From contig CAYIEF010000051.1 of NCBI GenBank assembly GCA_964362365.1, positions 1-7,101 on the forward strand: a stretch of 7,101 bases of DNA. The letters are read 5' to 3'. The notes beneath the pieces were generated by a model that was not told where the DNA came from, ran no database searches, and saw nothing but the letters and a program-made list of their open reading frames with translations. Positions 1 through 5,419 of the stretch are shown piece after piece. Each line of letters begins with the position of its first letter. The stretch's first letter is position 1. Source of the stretch: JACPIL01 sp964362365. GTDB lineage: Archaea; Nanobdellota; Nanobdellia; Woesearchaeales; GW2011-AR9. Made by a program: the position numbers and the translations under genes.

Positions 1-46
1 TGAGGAGTCTTTCTACGACGAGAAAGCGAGTAATAATTAAGCTTAA
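1..46 (+). repeat. 46-bp direct repeat, copy 1
   Basis: This segment is identical over 46 bases to 178-223; the period is 177 bp. It contains a 6-bp hairpin (9-14/21-26, loop ACGACG) and ends in the AT-rich ATTAAGCTTAA. The left boundary may extend beyond the window, since the match begins at base 1. What follows each copy is different (TCGCTG after copy 1, CTCATT after copy 2). Confidence 0.95.
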
Positions 47-63
47 TCGCTGTTAAGCTTGTT
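36..63 (+). other. dif-like site candidate for Xer recombination
   Basis: The layout is 11 bp arm ATTAAGCTTAA, 6 bp centre TCGCTG, 11 bp arm TTAAGCTTGTT. The arms are inverted copies at 9 of 11 positions, and the inner 8 bp match perfectly. The inner TAA-N6-TTA pattern is the conserved hallmark of bacterial dif, and I recall the Pyrococcus dif site having the same 11-6-11 plan. A Xer recombinase gene lies in the same window at 967. The alternative is that this is simply an RNA hairpin in a structured region. Confidence 0.3.
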
Positions 64-177
64 TTTGTGGATTTATGTCGAAGACAATAAAGGGAACAAA
101 AACCGAAAATCTATAAGACGGAGTTCTAGCTTGCAAGAACGGGAGTCATTAAGATTTTCGAGTTATGACGCAGTTTT

Positions 178-223
178 TGAGGAGTCTTTCTACGACGAGA
201 AAGCGAGTAATAATTAAGCTTAA
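178..223 (+). repeat. 46-bp direct repeat, copy 2
   Basis: Exact second copy of 1-46. The base before it (T177, in a T run) and the bases after it are not constrained by copy 1. It is followed by an imperfect hairpin at 228-271 instead of the perfect AAGCTTAA/TTAAGCTT hairpin that follows copy 1. Confidence 0.95.
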
Positions 224-305
224 CTCATTATAAACCAAGACTCCAATATTTTGGTCTTATGGTTGTTATAACTGTAAAATTTTCTGCTCACAACTCTAAA
301 AAGAG

Positions 306-515
306 CTACTCCTGACCAGAAGTCAATTGTTCGTGTATCAAGGCATTATTTATCCCCATGAAGTATTTAGCCCAGTATTCTGCTGAATACAGCCTCTTTT
401 TCAATGCGGGAGATAAGTTGCCATAAGCCGCTATTATTCTCATCTCTTTGCAGAGGTTTTCAATGATCTCCTGGTTTGTCCTTATTATCTGTTCAATTGG
501 TTTTTGGTTGTGCAT
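306..515 (-). CDS. Small hypothetical protein, 69 aa
   Basis: I do not recognise the family. The product is charged, predicted mostly helical and soluble, with no signal peptide, membrane segment or cysteine cluster (its one Cys is in the ENLCKEMR stretch). The start is supported by an AGGTG ribosome binding site on the minus strand (plus-strand 521-525) five bases before the ATG. An AT-rich element, CCTAATAAATGG at 538-549, reads on the minus strand as TTTATTAGG and could be its TATA box. It is divergent from the 44-aa reading frame at 573. A short CTCT/AGAG inverted repeat lies just past its stop at 294-305. The good ribosome binding site makes it a likely real gene, but nothing shows a function. 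Confidence 0.55.
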   Translation of the reverse strand: MHNQKPIEQIIRTNQEIIENLCKEMRIIAAYGNLSPALKKRLYSAEYWAKYFMGINNALIHEQLTSGQE

Positions 516-520
516 GTTTT

Positions 521-525
521 CACCT
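521..525 (-). promoter_or_regulatory. Ribosome binding site of the 69-aa gene
   Basis: On the minus strand this reads AGGTG, five bases upstream of the ATG at 515. It matches the 3' end of archaeal 16S rRNA well and decides the start. Confidence 0.6.
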
Positions 526-572
526 TTTGGTTTTTCTCCTAATAAATGGCGAAGAAGGGCTTAGGTGGTTTT

Positions 573-707
573 ATGTCAGAAACAAAAACAAGCATATGTC
601 CCTCAAGTCCCACCTTTAAACCAAAAGGCTCTCAAAAACCTGCATCAAAAACCGGAAGAACTGCTCCACTGGACAACCCACTGGACAAATGCAGTGAAAA
701 GCTATAG
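573..707 (+). CDS. Small hypothetical protein, 44 aa
   Basis: A short reading frame with a strong archaeal ribosome binding site, AGGTGG at 563-568, four bases before the ATG. The product is polar and rich in Lys, Ser, Thr and Pro, with two cysteines (C9 and C40) and a PLDN-PLDK tandem near the C terminus. That tandem is encoded by two of the CACTGGACAA repeats, 12 bp apart and so in frame. It has no membrane segment and no family I know. It is divergent from the 69-aa gene; the two share a 57-bp intergenic region. It may be a real small gene, or the RBS match may be chance, since a TATA box placed to include the RBS is not obvious. Confidence 0.4.
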   Translation: MSETKTSICPSSPTFKPKGSQKPASKTGRTAPLDNPLDKCSEKL

Positions 708-773
708 CCCGCAAATTTTGATGATATGAAGCGTAACAAAACTATTTCATGCATCCACTCCCGCACTGGACAA
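667..773 (+). repeat. Three CACTGGACAA repeats
   Basis: Identical 10-bp copies lie at 667-676, 679-688 and 764-773. The second can form a CACTG/CAGTG hairpin (679-683/692-696). The third sits in a longer hairpin, CCCGCACT/AGTGTGGG with one G-T pair (760-767/773-780), with GGACA in the loop. They could be protein binding sites near the integrase and tRNA, or an RNA element; the first two also lie inside the 44-aa reading frame. Confidence 0.7.
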
Positions 774-786
774 GTGTGGGTAGAAC

Positions 787-793
787 ATATAAA
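787..793 (+). promoter_or_regulatory. TATA box of tRNA-Leu
   Basis: ATATAAA in an AT-rich context is centred 28 bases before the tRNA 5' end, the normal distance for an archaeal TBP site. Confidence 0.6.
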
Positions 794-817
794 CAAGTTG
801 AAAAATAAAAAGAATAA

Positions 818-927
818 GCCCACGTCGCCTAATCAGGTAAGGCGGAGGTCTTAAGACCTAGGGGCGGGGTTTAAGAAAACCTTTATCTCCTAGCCGAGAT
901 TTACGGGTTCAAATCCCGTCGTGGGCG
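818..927 (+). tRNA. tRNA-Leu (anticodon UAA) with a 22-base intron
   Basis: All parts of a class II tRNA can be placed. Acceptor stem GCCCACG/CGTGGGC (818-824/920-926); D stem GCCT/AGGC (827-830/840-843); anticodon stem GAGGT/ACCTT (845-849/879-883, one G-T pair); loop CTTAAG+A with anticodon TAA at 852-854; long variable arm ATCTC/GAGAT (885-889/896-900); T stem ACGGG/CCCGT (903-907/915-919) with loop TTCAAAT. The loop closes to 7 bases only if an intron between positions 37 and 38 is removed. CCA is not encoded. The base after the acceptor stem is G927, whereas archaeal tRNA-Leu normally has A at this discriminator position, so either this copy is atypical or charging differs. It lies 39 bp before the recombinase gene. 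Confidence 0.9.
856..877 (+). other. tRNA-Leu intron (relaxed bulge-helix-bulge)
   Basis: The intron lies between tRNA positions 37 (G855) and 38 (A878). The four-base helix CTTA (850-853) with TAAG (872-875) leaves a 3-base bulge AGA (854-856) at the 5' cut and AAA (876-878) at the 3' cut, as the archaeal splicing endonuclease needs. The outer intron helix is weak (CC/GG with two unpaired T), so the motif is of the relaxed kind. Confidence 0.75.
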
Positions 928-943
928 TTATTATCACTAAGAA

Positions 944-954
944 CTTAATAAAAC
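944..954 (+). promoter_or_regulatory. TATA box of the recombinase gene
   Basis: CTTAATAAAAC is the same 11-mer found before the helicase gene (1845-1855). Its centre is 18 bases before the ATG at 967 but 30 before the in-frame ATG at 979, so it fits leaderless initiation at 979 better than at 967. Confidence 0.45.
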
Positions 955-966
955 TTTCGTGGAAAA

Positions 967-1791
967 ATGTATTCGGAAATGATCAGAAAAGAAGGTCTTA
1001 GGAGAGGCTTCAGTCCAAAGACCATCAAGACCTATTGCTTTGGTGTCAAAAAGTTTTTCTCTTCTTATCGCAATAAAGAATTGAAATGCATCACTAAAAA
1101 AGATGTCCAGGATTATTTTGATTGCTTCTTAGAAAAAGGAAAACCTGGAAATACCATCAATGTCCATCTGAATGCGGTCAAATTCTTCTTTGAAGAAGTT
1201 TTGAGAAAGAGATTAACAGTTAATATCACCTACTCTAAGACTCCAAAAAGATTGCCAGAATTTCTAACAAAGGAAGAAGTGGCACGGCTTTTGGATAATA
1301 TCTCAAATCAAAAACATAAATTTATGATCACTCTCCTCTATGCTACCGGCATGAGGGTAGGCGAGTTAGTTTCATTAAAAGTGAAAGATTTCGAGTTTAA
1401 TCAGAATTATGGTTGGGTAAGACAGGGAAAAGGAAGAAAGGACCGGCTCTTTATCATCCCAGAAAAATTGAAAGCTGAGATACTTAATTGGGTTGAGAAG
1501 CAAAAATTAAGCCCAGAAGACTGGTTGTTTACTGGTTATGGAAAAGACCACATTTCTCCAGCAACAATTCAAGCGATAATTAAAGATGCTACCAAAAAAG
1601 CAAAGATAGGAAAAAATGTTCATCCCCACACCATGCGCCATTCCTTTGCCACGCATCTTATTCAAAACGGATATGCCGTTACTGAAGTTCAGCCCTTATT
1701 GGGACATTCTTCGCTGCAAACTACTATGGTCTATCTGCACATGGCTGCTCCAGAATTGTTAAAAGTAAAAAGTCCTTATGATAGTCTTTAA
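967..1791 (+). CDS. xerA: XerA-type tyrosine recombinase, 274 aa
   Basis: A DNA-breaking and rejoining enzyme of the Xer/phage integrase family. In archaea XerA resolves chromosome dimers at a dif site; relatives act in mobile elements. The N-terminal SAM-like core-binding domain spans about residues 1-90 and the catalytic domain 95-274. The full catalytic set is visible: R130 in TGMRVGEL, K155 in the GKGRKDR hairpin, H221 and R224 in HTMRH, H247 in LLGHSS and nucleophile Y256 in TTMVYLH. The tail KSPYDSL resembles the Xer C terminus (KSPLD). The length is normal for Xer without extra domains, which favours the housekeeping role over a large integrase. The start is uncertain: 967 has a weak GTGG upstream, while residue 5 (979) better fits the TATA box. 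Adjacency to a tRNA gene would also suit an element integrase, but no second tRNA-end repeat is seen here. Confidence 0.93.
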   Translation: MYSEMIRKEGLRRGFSPKTIKTYCFGVKKFFSSYRNKELKCITKKDVQDYFDCFLEKGKPGNTINVHLNAVKFFFEEVLRKRLTVNITYSKTPKRLPEFLTKEEVARLLDNISNQKHKFMITLLYATGMRVGELVSLKVKDFEFNQNYGWVRQGKGRKDRLFIIPEKLKAEILNWVEKQKLSPEDWLFTGYGKDHISPATIQAIIKDATKKAKIGKNVHPHTMRHSFATHLIQNGYAVTEVQPLLGHSSLQTTMVYLHMAAPELLKVKSPYDSL

Positions 1792-1844
1792 ACATTTCAG
1801 ATAGAATAACTAAGATAGCAGATTAGAACTTACTTCCCCACAAC

Positions 1845-1855
1845 CTTAATAAAAC
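1845..1855 (+). promoter_or_regulatory. TATA box of the Hel308-like gene
   Basis: CTTAATAAAAC is centred 25 bases before the ATG at 1875, which predicts a leaderless transcript starting at or next to the start codon. This supports 1875 as a true start despite the missing N-terminal domain. Confidence 0.65.
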
Positions 1856-1874
1856 ACCTTCATTCTGCAACTGT

Positions 1875-3395
1875 ATGGATCCTACCCTCAAACTAGCTCT
1901 GCAGACTCTGGAGCAAAACAAGCAAGCCATCATCTTCGCGCCCAGCAGAAGCAGCGCTGAGAAAACAGCGGAAGAAATCGCCAAATTAACCACATTTCAG
2001 CTTCCGGAGTTGGAACAAGAAATTCTCAAAGCTGCATCCACGCCGACCAAACAATGCCGTAAGTTATCTCATATTATTAAAAAAGGAATTGCTTTTCATC
2101 ATGCTGGATTAGTGCAGAAGCAGAAAGAATTGATTGAAGATGAATTTAGGAATGGAAAAGTAAAAATAATTTGTTGCACACCAACTTTGGCTGCAGGCTT
2201 AAGCCTACCTGTCTTCCGAGTCATCATCAAATCCCTCAAGCGCTTCTCCGGAAGCTGGGGCATGGATTGGATTCCCGTCTTAGAATACCTGCAGATGGCC
2301 GGCAGAGCAGGAAGGCCGGAATATGAACAGTTTGGAGAAGCCGTCTGCATTGCCAAAGATGAAACTGAAAAAGAGGAGATACATAAGCGTTATATCCTAG
2401 GAAAGCCGGAAGCAATTTACTCTAAGTTAGCAGTCGAGCCGGTACTTAGAACGTATCTCCTTTCCTTAATCTCTTCAGGAGTAATCCGAGATAGGAATTC
2501 CATGACAGAATTCTTCTCTAAAACCTTCTGGGCGCACCAATTTAAAGATCTGCAAAAGTTGGAAGGAATCATGGAAAAAATGTTGCATCTCCTCGAAGAA
2601 TGGGGATTTATCACCATAGTTGGATCTGCAAATGCCGGTTTTGTTTCCGCCGATGAACTTAATCAAGAAAAATTACGCCCCACTCCCCTGGGAAAAAGAG
2701 TATCTGAATTATATCTCGATCCTTTAACTGCCCGGCATCTTTTAGATTGTTTGTCAGCCTTTGACCGACAGAAAAATACTTTCTCTCTGTTACAGATGAT
2801 CTCTCATACTCTTGAAATGCGTCCGCTGCTTCGGGTGAAAAGCAAAGAACAGGATAGTATTCAGGAGGAACTGACCAAACGATATGATTTTCTACTCAAA
2901 GAAGAACCAAGTGCGTATGATCTTGAGTACGACGATTTTGTCAGCTCCATCAAGACTGCTTTATTCTTTGATGCCTGGATCGATGAAAAAGACGAAGATT
3001 TTCTACTGGAAAAGTATGACATCCGTCCTGGCGAAATCAGAGTCAAACAAGAAACTGCTGACTGGCTCTTATATGCCGCGGAAGAGGTATCAGTGTTACA
3101 AGACCATAAGCTGGCAGTGAAAGAGATCAGGAAATTACGCTTACGGGTAGAATATGGGATAAAAGAAGAGCTGCTGGTCCTGCTAAAATTGGAAGGGATA
3201 GGCCGGGTTAGAGCTAGAAAACTATATTCTCACGGCATAAAGGGGGTAGGAGACATAAAAAAGACCGATCCAACTACCTTAGCTCAGCTTCTTGGCAAGG
3301 CGGTAGCGGAAAGCCTTAAAAAACAGGTAGGCGAGGAAGTCAAAGAAGTTCCTGAAGGGAAGCGCAAAGGACAAACCAGTATTTTGAAGTATTGA
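1875..3395 (+). CDS. hel308: Hel308-like helicase lacking the RecA1 domain, 506 aa
   Basis: Hel308/Hjm is a Ski2-like 3'-5' DNA helicase that acts at stalled replication forks; the family is usually about 700 aa. Here only the C-terminal two thirds are present. RecA2 (about 1-180) has motif IV (IIFAPSRSSAEKTA, 19-32), HHAGL (75-79), motif V (TPTLAAGLSLP, 102-112) and motif VI (QMAGRAGRP, 140-148). A winged helix (about 185-290, ending TPLGKRVSELYLDPLTA), ratchet helices (about 290-430) and a helix-hairpin-helix (LLKLEGIGRVRARKL, 435-449) follow. The Walker A and DExH motifs of RecA1 are absent, and the 83 bp upstream cannot encode them. Alone it should not hydrolyse ATP. Its own TATA box and unbroken frame suggest a split helicase with a RecA1 partner elsewhere; a decaying relic is the alternative. 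The end QTSILKY resembles a PCNA-binding PIP box. Confidence 0.88.
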   Translation: MDPTLKLALQTLEQNKQAIIFAPSRSSAEKTAEEIAKLTTFQLPELEQEILKAASTPTKQCRKLSHIIKKGIAFHHAGLVQKQKELIEDEFRNGKVKIICCTPTLAAGLSLPVFRVIIKSLKRFSGSWGMDWIPVLEYLQMAGRAGRPEYEQFGEAVCIAKDETEKEEIHKRYILGKPEAIYSKLAVEPVLRTYLLSLISSGVIRDRNSMTEFFSKTFWAHQFKDLQKLEGIMEKMLHLLEEWGFITIVGSANAGFVSADELNQEKLRPTPLGKRVSELYLDPLTARHLLDCLSAFDRQKNTFSLLQMISHTLEMRPLLRVKSKEQDSIQEELTKRYDFLLKEEPSAYDLEYDDFVSSIKTALFFDAWIDEKDEDFLLEKYDIRPGEIRVKQETADWLLYAAEEVSVLQDHKLAVKEIRKLRLRVEYGIKEELLVLLKLEGIGRVRARKLYSHGIKGVGDIKKTDPTTLAQLLGKAVAESLKKQVGEEVKEVPEGKRKGQTSILKY

Positions 3396-3423
3396 CCACT
3401 TTTAAGTGACTAAATTAACAAAA

Positions 3424-3434
3424 GCTTTATAAAC
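3424..3434 (+). promoter_or_regulatory. TATA box of the repeat-protein operon
   Basis: GCTTTATAAAC is a near-consensus archaeal TATA box. The predicted start is near 3456, which leaves a leader of about 20 bases holding AAGGGGT (3459-3465) as a ribosome binding site, 11 bases before the ATG at 3477. Confidence 0.6.
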
Positions 3435-3476
3435 AGCCTCCACTTTGAGGATAACATAAAGGGGTAATAAGAAAAA

Positions 3477-3857
3477 ATGACCAGTATAAGTGATTCAGAA
3501 ATTCCAGTAGAGGTTGAAGACTTTGAGGTAGTTCCACCTGAAAGAGAATTATCCCCTGTTTTTGAGCCTTTAGAATACCTGGTTGGAGTTAGAAATGGTC
3601 TCAGAACTAAAAAATTTGCCAACTATGCCCCTGCTCAAATAGAACAGCTGGACAGAGACCTCAAAGAAGCTCGCCACTGGGCGTCTATCAAGTATAAAAA
3701 TCATGCTGACATCTCTGCTTTCCTTTTCAATCAGCATATACTCATCGCTTTAAAATTATTACCTCTAAAGATAGAGAAGAAATATGGCGAATATCTCCAT
3801 CAAAAATGGAAAGTACAGTATGACGACGCACCGGTAACCAAAAGAGACAGAAAATGA
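3477..3857 (+). CDS. Hypothetical protein with one shared helical repeat, 126 aa
   Basis: I do not recognise the family. The first 30 residues are acidic and rich in Glu and Pro. Residues 30-95 match both repeats of the following 489-aa protein: EPLEYLVGVRNGL...KFANYAPAQIEQLDRDLKEA here against DALEYIGVVKAAL...KLNDYNLHELQKVEEIVSKA there. The shared core is a helix, a GK-F/L-x-x-Y turn, then a second helix. The C terminus is basic (KRDRK). There is no signal peptide or membrane segment, so it is probably cytoplasmic. Its stop overlaps the next start by four bases (ATGA, 3854-3857), a sign of translational coupling and joint function. It is likely first in a two-gene operon. It may partner the cytoplasmic half of the membrane protein, but this is inference. 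Confidence 0.8.
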   Translation: MTSISDSEIPVEVEDFEVVPPERELSPVFEPLEYLVGVRNGLRTKKFANYAPAQIEQLDRDLKEARHWASIKYKNHADISAFLFNQHILIALKLLPLKIEKKYGEYLHQKWKVQYDDAPVTKRDRK

Positions 3858-5323
3858 TACCAGCCTGCAGATCACAAGAACTAGATTATTTTGAACTTTC
3901 ACCTAAAGATAATGTTGCTGATTACGATGCATTAGAATATATTGGTGTGGTTAAAGCAGCTTTGGAAGCAGGGAAGCTTAATGATTATAATTTACATGAA
4001 CTTCAAAAAGTAGAGGAAATAGTTAGTAAAGCATACTCTGCATTATCTAATGATGAAATTGATAAACATGAAAACGCTGTTCACCAGGTCTTTTACGATT
4101 TAGTTAACTTACAAAACATCAAAGAAGATGAAGAAAAGAAATCTCTTGATGAAGCAGTTTCTACTTTGAATGAAATAGTTGATACCTATGATCATACACC
4201 TGAAAGTAAAGCAAGAAAACGTATCGCAACCGTGCAGAAAGATCTTGCTGCTGGAAAGTTTGACAGCTACAGCTTAGCGCAACTACAAGAAGTGGAAGAT
4301 AATTTCAAGGAAGACTATGCGGTAATCACTAACGGTGAAGTATATCAGGATGCTGAGTTTGTAACTCCATATGCTGAAACAATTCTGGCTTTGACTGATC
4401 TTCAGAATGCAACTGTAGAAAAAGGAATCGAAGATTTAGTAAAAGATAATAAGAACGATCCTCAATCTCGGATCGGCTATGCTCTGGAAAAATACAAAAG
4501 AACTCCTGAAGTAGAAGTTAAGGAACTTAGCGAAGAAGAAAAAGATACTGTAGAATATTCAATCCTTAATCTACCAGTAGTACCTCAAGAAGAAGTGAGA
4601 AATAGATCTACCGGAAATGAGAGCTACAAAGCAGCATGTGTTACCGGCCTGCCAAAGAAATCAGCTACTCCTACAATGCTTGAAGATAAAGTTATAATTA
4701 ATCACACTGTTACTCTACAAAACGAGCCAGTGAACTCCTTACCATTAGGACCAGATGGCGGTATAGTTGCAATGTACAAAGCTGCTCAAAAAAATCTAGA
4801 AGCAGTAGTTCTTCCTTTCCCAACCAAGAAGAAGAAAAGCAATTTAGGAAGATACCTTGCTAAAGCTGCTTTTGTCGCTGCTGCCGGTATTGCTTCTTTC
4901 GTAGTTGGATACAATTATCTTGCAACACCGGTTAATACCGAAGCTGATCAACTTAAGCACTATCACGGTTCACCTTCGGTAGAAGTTGCTCCGGTAAATA
5001 AAGTGAAACATGTTGAACAAAAAGTAGAAGCAAAAAGTGCAGAAGCGCGGCCAGTCCCATCTCCAATAATTGTCGCATCTCAACCATCCCCGCCTTACGG
5101 AGCTCCAAAATCTGTAAAAAGATACCCTTCTTCATGGCATCCTTATGATAGTAATCTTTATTCTGTTGAGAAAGGGGATACCTTAGGAGGATTGTATGAG
5201 GATTATGCTGCTCGTGGTGGTTCCTTGTCTAGAGCAGAGTACATTAAAATTATCCTAAACACTAATTCTCACCTTGAAAATGAGAATACTATTTATGTTG
5301 GACAGGAAATAATTTTACCCTAA
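3854..5323 (+). CDS. Membrane-anchored protein: two helical repeats, one membrane segment, C-terminal LysM-like domain, 489 aa
   Basis: Layout: repeat A (about 24-90), repeat B (about 114-188), an acidic and low-complexity region (190-322), a lysine cluster (KKKK, 325-328), one membrane segment (about 333-356, AKAAFVAAAGIASFVVGY), a Pro- and Val-rich stalk (360-430) and a LysM-like domain (435-489, from LYSVEKGDTL to YVGQEIILP). Repeats A and B share LxAGKxxxYxLxxLQxVE and end in DLQN. The lysines before the membrane segment place the repeats in the cytoplasm and the LysM outside. LysM domains bind N-acetylglucosamine-containing glycans; here the domain is longer than usual, with extra residues between its helices. 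The protein could anchor the cell to its own S-layer glycans or to a partner's surface. It is coupled to the 126-aa gene by a 4-bp overlap. The repeat family is unknown to me. Confidence 0.85.
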   Translation: MIPACRSQELDYFELSPKDNVADYDALEYIGVVKAALEAGKLNDYNLHELQKVEEIVSKAYSALSNDEIDKHENAVHQVFYDLVNLQNIKEDEEKKSLDEAVSTLNEIVDTYDHTPESKARKRIATVQKDLAAGKFDSYSLAQLQEVEDNFKEDYAVITNGEVYQDAEFVTPYAETILALTDLQNATVEKGIEDLVKDNKNDPQSRIGYALEKYKRTPEVEVKELSEEEKDTVEYSILNLPVVPQEEVRNRSTGNESYKAACVTGLPKKSATPTMLEDKVIINHTVTLQNEPVNSLPLGPDGGIVAMYKAAQKNLEAVVLPFPTKKKKSNLGRYLAKAAFVAAAGIASFVVGYNYLATPVNTEADQLKHYHGSPSVEVAPVNKVKHVEQKVEAKSAEARPVPSPIIVASQPSPPYGAPKSVKRYPSSWHPYDSNLYSVEKGDTLGGLYEDYAARGGSLSRAEYIKIILNTNSHLENENTIYVGQEIILP

Positions 5324-5338
5324 ATAAAGGGAGTTAAA

Positions 5339-5392
5339 ATGCCTGTACTTCTGCTGCTGCTTGGAGATTATTTACATAACATTTTTATATAA
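5339..5392 (+). CDS. Possible 17-aa hydrophobic small protein
   Basis: ATG at 5339 is preceded by AAAGGGAG (5327-5334), a good ribosome binding site 4 bases away and 15 bp after the previous stop. The product, MPVLLLLLGDYLHNIFI, is hydrophobic. It may be a chance frame; the same bases near its end form the TATA box of the next gene. Confidence 0.2.
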   Translation: MPVLLLLLGDYLHNIFI

Positions 5393-5393
5393 A
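5384..5393 (+). promoter_or_regulatory. TATA box of the 179-aa LysM-like gene
   Basis: TTTATATAAA is a strong archaeal TATA box centred about 31 bases before the ATG at 5420, giving a predicted start near 5414 and a leader of a few bases. Confidence 0.6.
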
Positions 5394-5419
5394 TGAAAAA
5401 AAGTCAAGGCTGATGTACA

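Larger units (their letters stand above)
1..275 (+). ncRNA. Candidate structured RNA: chain of hairpins
   Basis: No reading frame of useful length occurs here, but the stretch is full of inverted repeats. Seen in order: CTTTCT/AGAAAG (9-14/21-26, repeated at 186-191/198-203); AAGCTTAA/TTAAGCTT (39-46/53-60); GTTTTTGT/ACAAAAAC (61-68/96-103) enclosing TTTATGTC/GACAATAAA (72-79/83-91); CGAAAATCT/AGATTTTCG (104-112/152-160) enclosing GAC/GTC (117-119/145-147) and GTTCT/AGAAC (123-127/136-140); and an imperfect hairpin at 228-271. Two of these stem-loops carry the same internal loop, GGA on the 5' side and GGGA on the 3' side (69-71/92-95 and 120-122/141-144). Purine-rich loops favour the plus strand as the RNA. 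I do not recognise a known family; it is not SRP RNA, RNase P RNA or an obvious H/ACA guide. The left end may continue outside the window. Confidence 0.35.

Noticed and set aside
1..223. CRISPR array
   Set aside because: Only two repeats are visible, the repeat is 46 bp and the interval is 131 bp with strong internal structure, unlike a CRISPR spacer; no cas gene is nearby.
718..780. Box C/D guide RNA
   Set aside because: A TGATGAT box C-like element occurs at 719-725, but no CTGA box D or D' follows at a suitable distance.
632..823. 63-aa minus-strand frame rich in Phe and Leu
   Set aside because: It runs into the 5' end of the tRNA, has no good ribosome binding site and is antisense to the 44-aa frame; its Phe-rich start comes from the A-rich tRNA upstream region.
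850..855. Ochre suppressor tRNA (anticodon TTA)
   Set aside because: The 7-base loop with T at position 33 fixes the anticodon as TAA; TTA would need a shifted loop.
818..1791. Integrated element with the tRNA as attachment site
   Set aside because: The recombinase is close to the tRNA, but no second copy of the tRNA 3' end was found in the window and the protein looks like a housekeeping Xer. It cannot be excluded beyond the window.
2884..3120. 78-aa plus-strand frame inside the helicase gene
   Set aside because: It is an out-of-frame shadow of the well-conserved Hel308 coding sequence.
3397..3408. Hairpin CACTT/AAGTG as terminator of the helicase gene
   Set aside because: The stem is only 5 bp with a 2-base loop and there is no strong T run after it; archaeal terminators do not need a hairpin.
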